Shown: positions 45,895-53,352 of the stretch, in pieces
How the letters are laid out: each line of letters starts with the position of its first letter
Position numbering within the stretch: the first letter of the stretch is position 1
IMG/VR virus record: IMGVR_UViG_3300044797_000101
Span: 55,810 to 119,809 of that record
Source: a virus
Strand: one strand, 5' to 3'
Length of the DNA stretch: 64,000 nt
Position numbers and translations under genes: made by a program
The notes under the pieces: model-generated
Databases searched by the model: none
The model's input: the letters and a program-made list of their open reading frames with translations, nothing else
What the model was told of the DNA's origin: nothing

Positions 45895-46324
45895 TTTTCT
45901 TTAATGGCGGATAGATCTGAACATTATTGGCGTCAAGGAACTTGAAGTCAAATTGTTTTAAGATCTTTGCAATCTTTTTATCCTGACCCCAGACGAATGC
46001 TAGCAAAGTATAAAACAATTGAATCCCTGCACCCACACTATCTAGTGGCACTTGAATAACATGTCCTTCAATAGCATAAGACATAATAGCAGGTTTTTGT
46101 AACATAGTTGGGACTGGTGTTACAATTGTACCAGGAAGCTGTTCATCTTTTGGAATAATTGGTTTAATACTCTCAGGATGAGCGTGCAATGCTGGACCGT
46201 GAACTCGGACTTTTTGCTGTAATCTTTCTAAATCTTCATCAGTGATAGCAGTTTGTTTTTGCATTGACTGCAGAATCCCGAATGGTATATTAGATAAGGG
46301 TTTTTTTCCAGAATCATTTTCCAT
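45881..46324 (-). CDS. Hypothetical 147-aa protein
   Basis: Pro-rich middle (KPIIPKDEQLPGTIVTPVPT) and a C-terminal helix-strand segment (LFYTLLAFVWGQDKKIAKIL). Between polymerase and membrane genes. Not recognised. Confidence 0.64.
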   Translation of the reverse strand: MENDSGKKPLSNIPFGILQSMQKQTAITDEDLERLQQKVRVHGPALHAHPESIKPIIPKDEQLPGTIVTPVPTMLQKPAIMSYAIEGHVIQVPLDSVGAGIQLFYTLLAFVWGQDKKIAKILKQFDFKFLDANNVQIYPPLKKNAKK

Positions 46325-46778
46325 GTTTTTTCTCCCAGTTTAAACAATCTACGATTAAAGGTTCTTTCTTGATTAATTGATCCATTGTTGTAATAGTTTG
46401 AGCTGTTAATTTGTCAATATCATCAGGCAAGATAATAGCTGCATCGCTAACGTCTATCATCTCTTCAGGATTTTGAGAGGTAGGATCAACTAGAACACGG
46501 TTAATTTCCCATGGTTCTTGAACCTGTTGCAATTCCTCTTTACGATATAAGAAATACGCATTGATACTAGGTGGAGCAAATGGCAACGTTTGATAAATCA
46601 TTGGTTTAGGACTCTCAATGAGATAGTGAAAGGCTGTTCCAACACAACAGATAGGATCAATGATCCCTATGCTATTTTGATGCTTAGGTAAAAATGCAGT
46701 ATTCCCACTAGATTCAAGCTCTGGGGTATTAATCATCTCTATAATTTCTTTAGCCAGCTCTTCAGCGATTCTATACAT
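46314..46778 (-). CDS. Hypothetical 154-aa protein
   Basis: Helical start (IAEELAKEIIEMINTPELES), strands with CC pair (IIDPICCVGTAF), Pro-rich loop and helical end. ATG overlaps the upstream stop. Unknown. Confidence 0.64.
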   Translation of the reverse strand: MYRIAEELAKEIIEMINTPELESSGNTAFLPKHQNSIGIIDPICCVGTAFHYLIESPKPMIYQTLPFAPPSINAYFLYRKEELQQVQEPWEINRVLVDPTSQNPEEMIDVSDAAIILPDDIDKLTAQTITTMDQLIKKEPLIVDCLNWEKKHGK

Positions 46779-47041
46779 TATTTATTACCCCTATATTTAT
46801 AGTACATTGTCAAATACGATAGACAACAAGATAAACCCCAAGCATGCCCACATATAATTGGGTACTGCTTAATGTGAATAGCATATGTAAGACCGAAAAC
46901 ATAGGCACTACAAAGCATCCACCAAAACAAGATATTGACACCTACAACCTTTTTTGTTTTATAAGTGTACAATAATTGTGGGATGTATGAAATACTAAAG
47001 CACGACGTACAAATCCAACCACAAATTGAATAGATATTCAT
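46778..47041 (-). CDS. SemiSWEET / PQ-loop membrane protein (87 aa)
   Basis: Three transmembrane helices (about 4-22, 34-54, 61-80). SISYIPQLLYTYKTKKVVGV has the PQ-loop Pro-Gln at the end of helix 1 and the following TKKVVG loop, as in bacterial SemiSWEET transporters (about 85-95 aa, one three-helix unit that dimerises). It could move sugar or another small solute across the inner membrane. Phage-borne examples are not familiar to me. Confidence 0.82.
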   Translation of the reverse strand: MNIYSICGWICTSCFSISYIPQLLYTYKTKKVVGVNILFWWMLCSAYVFGLTYAIHIKQYPIICGHAWGLSCCLSYLTMYYKYRGNK

Positions 47042-47640
47042 TAGTCTTCTTTCGTTAATCTGTCTATGATAAACTGTTTCAACTTCTCTGCTCTTGCTCT
47101 TGTTTCAGCTGGTTTATCCTTATTAAGGAATCTAGTCAATTTCTTCTTAAGTGCCTTCTCTTCGTTGATACTCTTGCTATACGTCATCTGCTCTTCTAAG
47201 ACATCCATGTCTCTCTTATCTTTAAGCGTCTGTCTAAAATCTCGTTCTTTACCAGTCTTGATCTCGTGACAAGGCTTACAGATACGCTGAAGGTTTGACT
47301 TCTCACAAACCAGACGAGCCTTATAGGTATTCCAATCCTGCACCTTACCACTGATATCGGTTACATCAATAACTGGAATGATGTGATCGACGTCTAAATT
47401 GTTCTTCCCACCCACTGACATCTTAACCCACTTATTACAAACCTGACAGTGTGCTTCCTTTGAGTCTATCTTCGCACGGCTTCCATCTTGATTAAATCGA
47501 GGTACTCTGCGTATGCCTTCTTCTAAGACTTCTTTTTTAACAGGAAACTGTCTAAAGGCTCTACGCCATGCTCCACGTAGAACAGCGTCTTCGTTAAAGG
47601 GTTTCGGCGCTTTTTTCTTGAGCTGTTGAGAGTCCGTCAT
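47041..47640 (-). CDS. HNH endonuclease, 199 aa
   Basis: Core CQVCNKW ... LDVDHIIPV ... LVCEKSNLQRICKPCHEIK: two CxxC-type zinc pairs around the His-Asp-His-like catalytic DHIIP and N-L-Q-x-x-C-x-x-C-H. Lys-rich C-terminal helix. Either a homing-type or DNA-processing nuclease; no interrupted gene is nearby. Confidence 0.86.
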   Translation of the reverse strand: MTDSQQLKKKAPKPFNEDAVLRGAWRRAFRQFPVKKEVLEEGIRRVPRFNQDGSRAKIDSKEAHCQVCNKWVKMSVGGKNNLDVDHIIPVIDVTDISGKVQDWNTYKARLVCEKSNLQRICKPCHEIKTGKERDFRQTLKDKRDMDVLEEQMTYSKSINEEKALKKKLTRFLNKDKPAETRARAEKLKQFIIDRLTKED

Positions 47641-48238
47641 TTTTAGTTACCTCAAAAATTTTATGAGCTGCTTGCTGCAAGATATCACTATGACTGATCC
47701 ATATGAACTGAACGCCTAAGGCTTCAGAAAGTTTTCGAACGAAGGTAGATAACAATTCCTGATCCTTAACAGCAACATGCTTACATGCTTCATCTAAGAT
47801 AAGGATACGTGAAAGCGATGGTTGCCACTTAACCAGCAATGCTACACGAAGCGCTAATGATACTATATCACATATACCACCACCAAATGAAGTAATGATA
47901 TCGTAGGTTTGACCTGACAGCTTATCAAGGATACCCATTTCTAAGGTTGGTTGATTTGCCTTTGTAACGATCTGCATCGTAAAGACCAGATTCTTATCCT
48001 TAACTGTCTGGAGTGCCTCTGTAACGATACCTGAGATTCTATCTAAGACCTGCAAGCGGGTCTGATCTGAGAGAGACTGTAGAAACAGGCTGGATTTAAT
48101 AGCTAACTCTTCTTGATCAGTTAATTTGATAACGCACTCCTGTGACGCGTGCAACGCAGTACGAAGCTCATTTAATTTATTGATCTTTGTACGGTAGGCT
48201 ACGTTTAAATCATTAAATTTACTATTTAGATTCGTCAT
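47594..48238 (-). CDS. sbcC: SbcC/Rad50 C-terminal ATPase half, 214 aa
   Basis: Starts with a coiled-coil arm and has the C-terminal ATPase lobe only: SFGGGICDIVSLALRVALLV (ABC signature region), RILILDEAC (Walker B, Asp-Glu) and WISHSD (H-loop). The matching N-terminal lobe with Walker A is at 50053, on the other side of SbcD. Together they would form one split SbcC. Overlaps the HNH gene by 47 nt. Confidence 0.85.
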   Translation of the reverse strand: MTNLNSKFNDLNVAYRTKINKLNELRTALHASQECVIKLTDQEELAIKSSLFLQSLSDQTRLQVLDRISGIVTEALQTVKDKNLVFTMQIVTKANQPTLEMGILDKLSGQTYDIITSFGGGICDIVSLALRVALLVKWQPSLSRILILDEACKHVAVKDQELLSTFVRKLSEALGVQFIWISHSDILQQAAHKIFEVTKNDGLSTAQEKSAETL

Positions 48239-48524
48239 ATTTCCATTCTACAAATTCTAGATTGTCACTAGGGATATAACAACGACATTCACAATCTACA
48301 TCTTGTGTATATTCAAATATATCATTTCGACTCATGTCATATGATTTAAAAGAAAGCTGTTCCCCACCGTTGTTATAATCATAAGTTTTTACCATGCCGC
48401 CATTAATACCAAACAATTGATTTGACATGAGACGTAAGCTAATATTGCCAGTTTTATGATTCGTTGCACGACAAATAGACTCGTGCCAATGACCACAAGC
48501 ACGACACATGCTTTTATAGTGCAT
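48222..48524 (-). CDS. Zn-tail family member coupled to SbcC C-half (100 aa)
   Basis: Cys7, Cys10, His12, His14, Cys18, a 55-residue insert, then Cys78, Cys80, Cys82 and YIPSDNLEFVEWKYDE. Val replaces Leu in the tail. The downstream ATG lies 17 nt inside its end. Confidence 0.8.
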   Translation of the reverse strand: MHYKSMCRACGHWHESICRATNHKTGNISLRLMSNQLFGINGGMVKTYDYNNGGEQLSFKSYDMSRNDIFEYTQDVDCECRCYIPSDNLEFVEWKYDESK

Positions 48525-48777
48525 TTACCTGCTCCAGCGCTTTTGATAGCTCTGCATCCAATGCAGCAACTTCAGCTTGAACAGCAGCTTCTTCAGCTTT
48601 CAATACCTCTTCAATCTTGCCAGGACCAGGAGGAATCCCTAATGCTGTGGCTTCAGCCACGATCTTCTCTTGTTCAACCTCTAGATTCTTAAGTTGAATC
48701 TCATTCTGAGCCTTAAGCCTTTCGAGTGTTTTAACCTTTGCTTTCAATACTTCCAAATCTTGCGCGACGTCGCTCAT
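48514..48777 (-). CDS. Coiled-coil protein, possible SbcC arm (87 aa)
   Basis: Two heptad-like helices (VLKAKVKTLERLKAQNEIQL and AAVQAEVAALDAELSKALEQ) separated by a GIPPGPG hinge at about 47-53. Located between SbcD and the SbcC C-half, it could supply part of the missing coiled-coil hairpin. That role is inference from position and shape. Confidence 0.65.
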   Translation of the reverse strand: MSDVAQDLEVLKAKVKTLERLKAQNEIQLKNLEVEQEKIVAEATALGIPPGPGKIEEVLKAEEAAVQAEVAALDAELSKALEQVNAL

Positions 48778-49697
48778 ACTAACTCCTCCTTAGCTTTTCT
48801 GATCCGTTCTAATACTAGATCAATGATAGTTTGCGGTATGTTCTGTTTATTGCCTTCAGCCAATACGACCTGTTCGATATCCATGTTATTAAAGCTTGTA
48901 TTCTCTAAGCTATCCACGAAGGCTTGTAGGTTCATCTCTGTTGATTTAATCTCGGCAGCACTTGCTAGATCAAAGATCTCATCTGCTGGAAGAGCACATT
49001 TTAAAAGCACGTTAGTCAAGGTATTCAATTCCGTATCTAGAATAACAACCTTAGGTTGATGCTGCTCATTGATTGACCATCGTGAAATACTACCAGGATT
49101 CATAAATGTTGTATTACCCTCATGATGCAAGAATTCCTTATGATAGTGTCCAAGAGCAATCAGGTTAGCATTGGTCTTAACCTGCGAAGGATGCACTGCT
49201 TCAAATAGGACGTCATGCGGAATGATGAAGTTATGGCTTACAATAATCTTGTAGTAATCATCATGTTTTCTTTCAGTAAAAAAGTAATCACCTAGCTTAG
49301 GATCAAGGAAAACATGCACGCCACGGATAACGATCTTCTTATCATTAAAAACAAGCTCATCAAGACGTTCAACCGCACCAGCTTCAAAGAGCACTCCAAG
49401 ACCATTGTTACGATCTGATGTTACGTAGGCATTTACGTCGTGATTTCCTACAATGCTATATAGTGAACAGGGAAGACTCTTGCACCAATTTAATGTATCA
49501 GTAACAAGTTGATGCGATACACGAGTATTGTGAAAAAAATCACCTGCACTGATAATCAGCTCAACCTTATTCGCCTCAGCTATAGCGCTAATTTCCTTAA
49601 GCTCTTCAAACTGCTGCTTATAATGATCATCGACACGCCAGAGCGGACGATCTGATTGACTTCTTAAATGGACATCGGTGAAGAATAAAATTTTCAT
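48774..49697 (-). CDS. sbcD: SbcD/Mre11-type nuclease, 307 aa
   Basis: Metallophosphoesterase motifs: FTDVHL (Asp8, His10), SAGDFFH, GNHDVNAY, SHNFI, GHYHKEF. The capping domain is present to the end. Forms the nuclease subunit of the SbcCD complex (phage T4 gp47 type) that processes DNA ends and hairpins in recombination-dependent replication. Confidence 0.9.
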   Translation of the reverse strand: MKILFFTDVHLRSQSDRPLWRVDDHYKQQFEELKEISAIAEANKVELIISAGDFFHNTRVSHQLVTDTLNWCKSLPCSLYSIVGNHDVNAYVTSDRNNGLGVLFEAGAVERLDELVFNDKKIVIRGVHVFLDPKLGDYFFTERKHDDYYKIIVSHNFIIPHDVLFEAVHPSQVKTNANLIALGHYHKEFLHHEGNTTFMNPGSISRWSINEQHQPKVVILDTELNTLTNVLLKCALPADEIFDLASAAEIKSTEMNLQAFVDSLENTSFNNMDIEQVVLAEGNKQNIPQTIIDLVLERIRKAKEELV

Positions 49698-50065
49698 TCT
49701 AGTACAATCGTTTTAAAATTTGTCATATGACTAAAAACAGGCTTCCCATGCTCCATAGCCTTTTTAGACATGTTTTTTGTACCCTTATTCTCTGCTTGAA
49801 CATCAAAGATGCAAATGGCTTGATCAGCATATGCAGCCATCTCTTCATTCCTAATTGGTCCAGCTGCTTTGCCATGCGCTTCCCAATCAGCAGGAAACAT
49901 CTTAACAGGTATACCACGAAGTACAGCCCAATCTTTTCCAAGAGAATCTACACCAGCTGCTCCACCGCAAACAACCTCTGTAATAGTAAAACCAGAAGCT
50001 TTAACAGCTTCTTCAATTACTTTTGAGTCCGTGATCGTTCTGCTACCTGCGATTATTGTACGCAT
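49694..50065 (-). CDS. DUF2493/YspA SLOG-family protein, 123 aa
   Basis: MRTIIAGSRTITDSKVIEEA then EVVCGGAAGVDSLGKDWA, PVKMFPADWEAHGKAAGPIR and NEEMAAYAD: the GSR, GGAxGVD, NxxM pattern of the YspA/DUF2493 SLOG domain, which binds nucleotide-like ligands such as ADP-ribose derivatives. Found between SbcD and SbcC-N. Confidence 0.83.
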   Translation of the reverse strand: MRTIIAGSRTITDSKVIEEAVKASGFTITEVVCGGAAGVDSLGKDWAVLRGIPVKMFPADWEAHGKAAGPIRNEEMAAYADQAICIFDVQAENKGTKNMSKKAMEHGKPVFSHMTNFKTIVLE

Positions 50066-51174
50066 AAATGCTCCGTAGCTTGGTTACACGTTGGACAAAC
50101 CTTATTCTCTCTAAGAATCTCAGTGTATCTTGCTGTAGCAGCTTGTAATTGTGTATCAATACGTTCCGATTCACCTGTGAACCTGAGTTGTTGTGCATTG
50201 CAACTAATCTCACGATCAAATAAAGTTTTAATAATCTTTGTGTTACTGCTTTTACCAGCTAGTTTATCTATACCAGATAAATTGACAGGAGTCAAGATCT
50301 CATTTAGTTTAGTTTCTCGCGTAAATGTCTGCTTAAAGTTGTCAGCTGTGCTTAAAAGTGAACGAACAGCCTTAATCTTATCTACTCTGGCTGGAAGTTT
50401 CTCAAGTCTTGTTAAATCCAGGGGTGTCAAAAAGGCAGCTTTTTGCTGTTCTCGTGCCATATCATCCTTGAACGCATTTACACGTTCTAGGAGCAACCTA
50501 ATGCGATCTATACGCTCTTGGGAGCGCACTAAGGAACTTAATCTGCTCTCAAGAGCAGCAATTGGCTCAGAAAATGCTTCTAATGCACTAAACTTATCTA
50601 CTTGGGCCTGCAATCCTAGGATCTTCTCATCCTCACGGTCTTTTTCAGCTGTAGTTTCACGCTTGGATTTATTCAGGCCCCTAATTGCATGATCTAGATA
50701 TGTCACCCCGGACAATTTCCCTAGGACTTTAGCCCTATAGCTTCCAGTCTGGGAAAGCAGAAAAAGAGCATCCATCTGACCAGCTAAATTCAAATTCAGC
50801 TTATCAGTAGTATCGATTTGTACTTCATGGATCTTCAGGGCTTGCTGGATTTGCTCAGGGGTTGTTGTTCCAAAGGAATCAAAAACCTGTTCGGGGGAGT
50901 TGGGAAGACGAAGGATATAACGATTGAGTTTATCACCCTTTTCACGAACCACTGTAATCCCTGTGCTCGTTTCCAGAGTAATCCTACAAGACTTGGTACC
51001 AAAGCGGACCCAAGATTTATCCCATTGATTGTAAAGAACCAATGAGAGTGCTCGTGCGACACTACTCTTACCTACATTTGAAACCCCAACCAAAATATTG
51101 AGGTGAGGAGATAACTCAAATTCTCCCCTTTCAAATGCTTGAAAGTTTTCTAAGACTATCTTTTTTATATACAT
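50053..51174 (-). CDS. sbcC: SbcC/Rad50 N-terminal ATPase half with zinc hook, 373 aa
   Basis: Walker A GVSNVGKSS at 30-38 in the first lobe, then about 230 residues of coiled coil and a C-terminal CPTC (about 360-363), the zinc-hook motif. The polypeptide ends 10 residues later, exactly where a normal SbcC would turn back. The second half is a separate gene 1.8 kb downstream (47594). Confidence 0.86.
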   Translation of the reverse strand: MYIKKIVLENFQAFERGEFELSPHLNILVGVSNVGKSSVARALSLVLYNQWDKSWVRFGTKSCRITLETSTGITVVREKGDKLNRYILRLPNSPEQVFDSFGTTTPEQIQQALKIHEVQIDTTDKLNLNLAGQMDALFLLSQTGSYRAKVLGKLSGVTYLDHAIRGLNKSKRETTAEKDREDEKILGLQAQVDKFSALEAFSEPIAALESRLSSLVRSQERIDRIRLLLERVNAFKDDMAREQQKAAFLTPLDLTRLEKLPARVDKIKAVRSLLSTADNFKQTFTRETKLNEILTPVNLSGIDKLAGKSSNTKIIKTLFDREISCNAQQLRFTGESERIDTQLQAATARYTEILRENKVCPTCNQATEHLCVQ

Positions 51175-51515
51175 TAGAGAAGTGACAACGTACCAGTAAT
51201 TTTATCAATCATCTCTGCAGGAGCTGGACCAATACCGACAGCTGTATAAGTTGGCTCTTTAAACTCTGTATGACCTGCATCTAAAATAATAACTGTAGGA
51301 AGCTTTGCAGCTTTAGCTTGAGCATGAATTGAATTCAACTGTTCAAGACTATCAACTGAGACAACGATCTTAGTTGTCCCAGTCTCTTCCCACTCATTCA
51401 ACCAATCAGGTTTTGATTCAAACATAGAGTTTACTGAAGCATGCGCGCCCTGAGCAATCATCTTGCCTTTACGCATGTTTAAGTCTTTACGAAGAACCAA
51501 AACCTGCTTGATCAT
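51174..51515 (-). CDS. Peptidyl-tRNA hydrolase 2 (Pth2 type), 113 aa
   Basis: KQVLVLRKDLNMRKGKMIAQ then GAHAS is the Pth2 signature (R/K-D-L-x-M-x-x-G-K-x-x-A-Q-x-x-H), DAGHTEF and GPAPAEMIDKITGTLSLL complete it. Pth2 is the archaeal/eukaryotic-type enzyme that frees tRNA from stalled peptidyl-tRNA; most bacteria use the unrelated Pth1. Full length for the family (about 115 aa). Confidence 0.88.
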   Translation of the reverse strand: MIKQVLVLRKDLNMRKGKMIAQGAHASVNSMFESKPDWLNEWEETGTTKIVVSVDSLEQLNSIHAQAKAAKLPTVIILDAGHTEFKEPTYTAVGIGPAPAEMIDKITGTLSLL

Positions 51516-51926
51516 TTAGATAACTTTATTAAAGAATTCTGAAGCTGTTTCACCATGCAAACCAGTACGTTCCAAGATCTTTGTGAAGTCTGAAAGATCA
51601 GGTTTCGTTAGTTTGTATTCTCCGGTTGTTTCACGAAGATCAACACGGAAGAGCTCACGATAGATTGTAAGGGCACGATCTACATTCTTATCTAGTTCCC
51701 AACCCTGTTTCCAAAGTTCAATGATGATTTTCTTTTTTGTCAGCATGCGATAAAAGCCATTCAACAAGCGAGTACGTGCTTTGTAGGTGCTTTTAGGAGC
51801 ATCTTTCATAACTAAGAGAATATCAGTGCGGTTGACATGGGCGAAACGATCTGGCCACACTTCCATGATCTTTGTAACCATTGCTTCTACACCTGGTACT
51901 GCTTCTACATATTTTGTCTTTGCCAT
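51516..51926 (-). CDS. Degenerate phage metallopeptidase-like protein, 136 aa
   Basis: The order of segments (ILLVMKDAPKSTYKARTRLL, then IIIELWKQGWELDKNVDRAL, IYRELFRVD, KPDLSDFTKILERTGLHG) follows the putative phage metallopeptidase family, in which the third segment is normally HELxH. Here it is YRELF, so both zinc His are gone and the protein should be inactive as a protease. Assignment rests on my memory of the family layout. Confidence 0.6.
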   Translation of the reverse strand: MAKTKYVEAVPGVEAMVTKIMEVWPDRFAHVNRTDILLVMKDAPKSTYKARTRLLNGFYRMLTKKKIIIELWKQGWELDKNVDRALTIYRELFRVDLRETTGEYKLTKPDLSDFTKILERTGLHGETASEFFNKVI

Positions 51927-51941
51927 TGCAATTCTCCTTAA

Positions 51942-53339
51942 TTAGTCGTCTATATCGTGGAATCTGCCTAAGAGACTTGAAGCTCCAGGCGTTGAGAATC
52001 CTGTAACCTGATTGAAGTCTTTACCCTTTACTGCTACGATCGCTTTCTTAAAATGATCATGTGTAATAATCAGTTTAGAGTCGGCGTCATACGATTTTTC
52101 ATCGATAGCGAAGATGATAGCCATATTGACGACCTCGCGGATCTGAGCACCAGTTTTCTTCTTTGTTTCACCAGCAACTTCTTCGAGATAAGGAATATCC
52201 TCACCAAGCAACCCATTGCTGAAGGTCTTGATCATACGCATACGTTCAGCCTTTGCAGGAAGTGGGAAGTCGATAACCTTATCAAAGCGGCCAGGACGTG
52301 ATACCAAGGCTTTTTCCAGGACCTCTTTGTTGTTGGTGCTACCAATCACTATGATATCTGTGTTCTCTTCAACACCATCTAATTGGTTAAGCAGTTCACC
52401 GAGCATCATGGGGTTGTTGTTTGATTCACGTGAACCACCGAATAGATCTATATCTTCCAGGAAGATGATCGAGGGTGAAAGATCACGAGCCAAGTTAACA
52501 ATCTGAGCTACGCGTTTAGGACTCTCAAGATTTTTGGAAGTAACCCAAATGAATGTCCAATCCACTGTGTTACAGAGGATCTTAGCAAGCACTGTTTTAC
52601 CTGTGCCAGGTTCACCGGCCAAAATAAGACCACGTTTAACCTGTAAGCCGTTCTTTTTATAGATCTCACGATATTCGATGAGATTCTTAAGGTTCATTTG
52701 AATCTCAGTCTTGATTTTATCAGACAAGATCAAATCATCCCAGCCAAGCTTACGATTGAACTTAACGAAGTTACAATTAGGATCAATCTTCTGCCCGCGA
52801 AGGAAGTTGTGCTCTTCAGCGTATTTCAATAGATCAGTAATAAGTGAATTAGAATCAGGTGTTGCATCCTTCAAGCTTGCGAACTTGAATAGGAAGGCAT
52901 CAGGATAGGAATCTTCAAGATGGATGATATACTTTACGCCATCACCTACTACAAAGTAATCACCATAATCAAGACGATCAACATTTTTATCAGGAGCGAT
53001 CTCAATAGCACTATAGGTGGCAGCGTAATCACCATCGGATTCTACAGCAGCAATACGCTCAATCTTCAAGCCTTTGCTCTCTAAGAACTCAGGCAAGACA
53101 TAGCGTAATACCAATGATGCAGCAATTGAACACTTATGGTTGGAATACACAATATCATGTATCGTTTCTGCACCAAGGAATGCAACTGAAACTTTGGCTT
53201 TAAAGTCATTGTTCCAGCGTGCTTCTTTAAGAATATCCACATAATCTCGTGCGCTAACGCTGGGCATGAGCTGAGGTGGAATGTTATCGAAGCGTGACTG
53301 AAAAAACTCGTTCTCGTGCTTGTCTTTATTGCGTCCCAT
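51942..53339 (-). CDS. AAA+ ATPase, FtsH/Cdc48-like module, 465 aa
   Basis: Walker A GEPGTGKT near 246-253, Walker B IIFLEDIDLF, SRH GSTNNKEVLEKALVSRPGRF with the arginine finger, and an AAA lid. N-terminal 200 residues are a separate alpha/beta domain. No protease or second AAA domain, so likely an unfoldase or replication/recombination remodeler. Confidence 0.87.
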   Translation of the reverse strand: MGRNKDKHENEFFQSRFDNIPPQLMPSVSARDYVDILKEARWNNDFKAKVSVAFLGAETIHDIVYSNHKCSIAASLVLRYVLPEFLESKGLKIERIAAVESDGDYAATYSAIEIAPDKNVDRLDYGDYFVVGDGVKYIIHLEDSYPDAFLFKFASLKDATPDSNSLITDLLKYAEEHNFLRGQKIDPNCNFVKFNRKLGWDDLILSDKIKTEIQMNLKNLIEYREIYKKNGLQVKRGLILAGEPGTGKTVLAKILCNTVDWTFIWVTSKNLESPKRVAQIVNLARDLSPSIIFLEDIDLFGGSRESNNNPMMLGELLNQLDGVEENTDIIVIGSTNNKEVLEKALVSRPGRFDKVIDFPLPAKAERMRMIKTFSNGLLGEDIPYLEEVAGETKKKTGAQIREVVNMAIIFAIDEKSYDADSKLIITHDHFKKAIVAVKGKDFNQVTGFSTPGASSLLGRFHDIDD

Positions 53340-53352
53340 TATATTCTCCCTA

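Noticed and set aside
51516-51926. Calling this gene an active protease
   Set aside because: The HExxH motif is replaced by YRELF, so catalysis is not supported.
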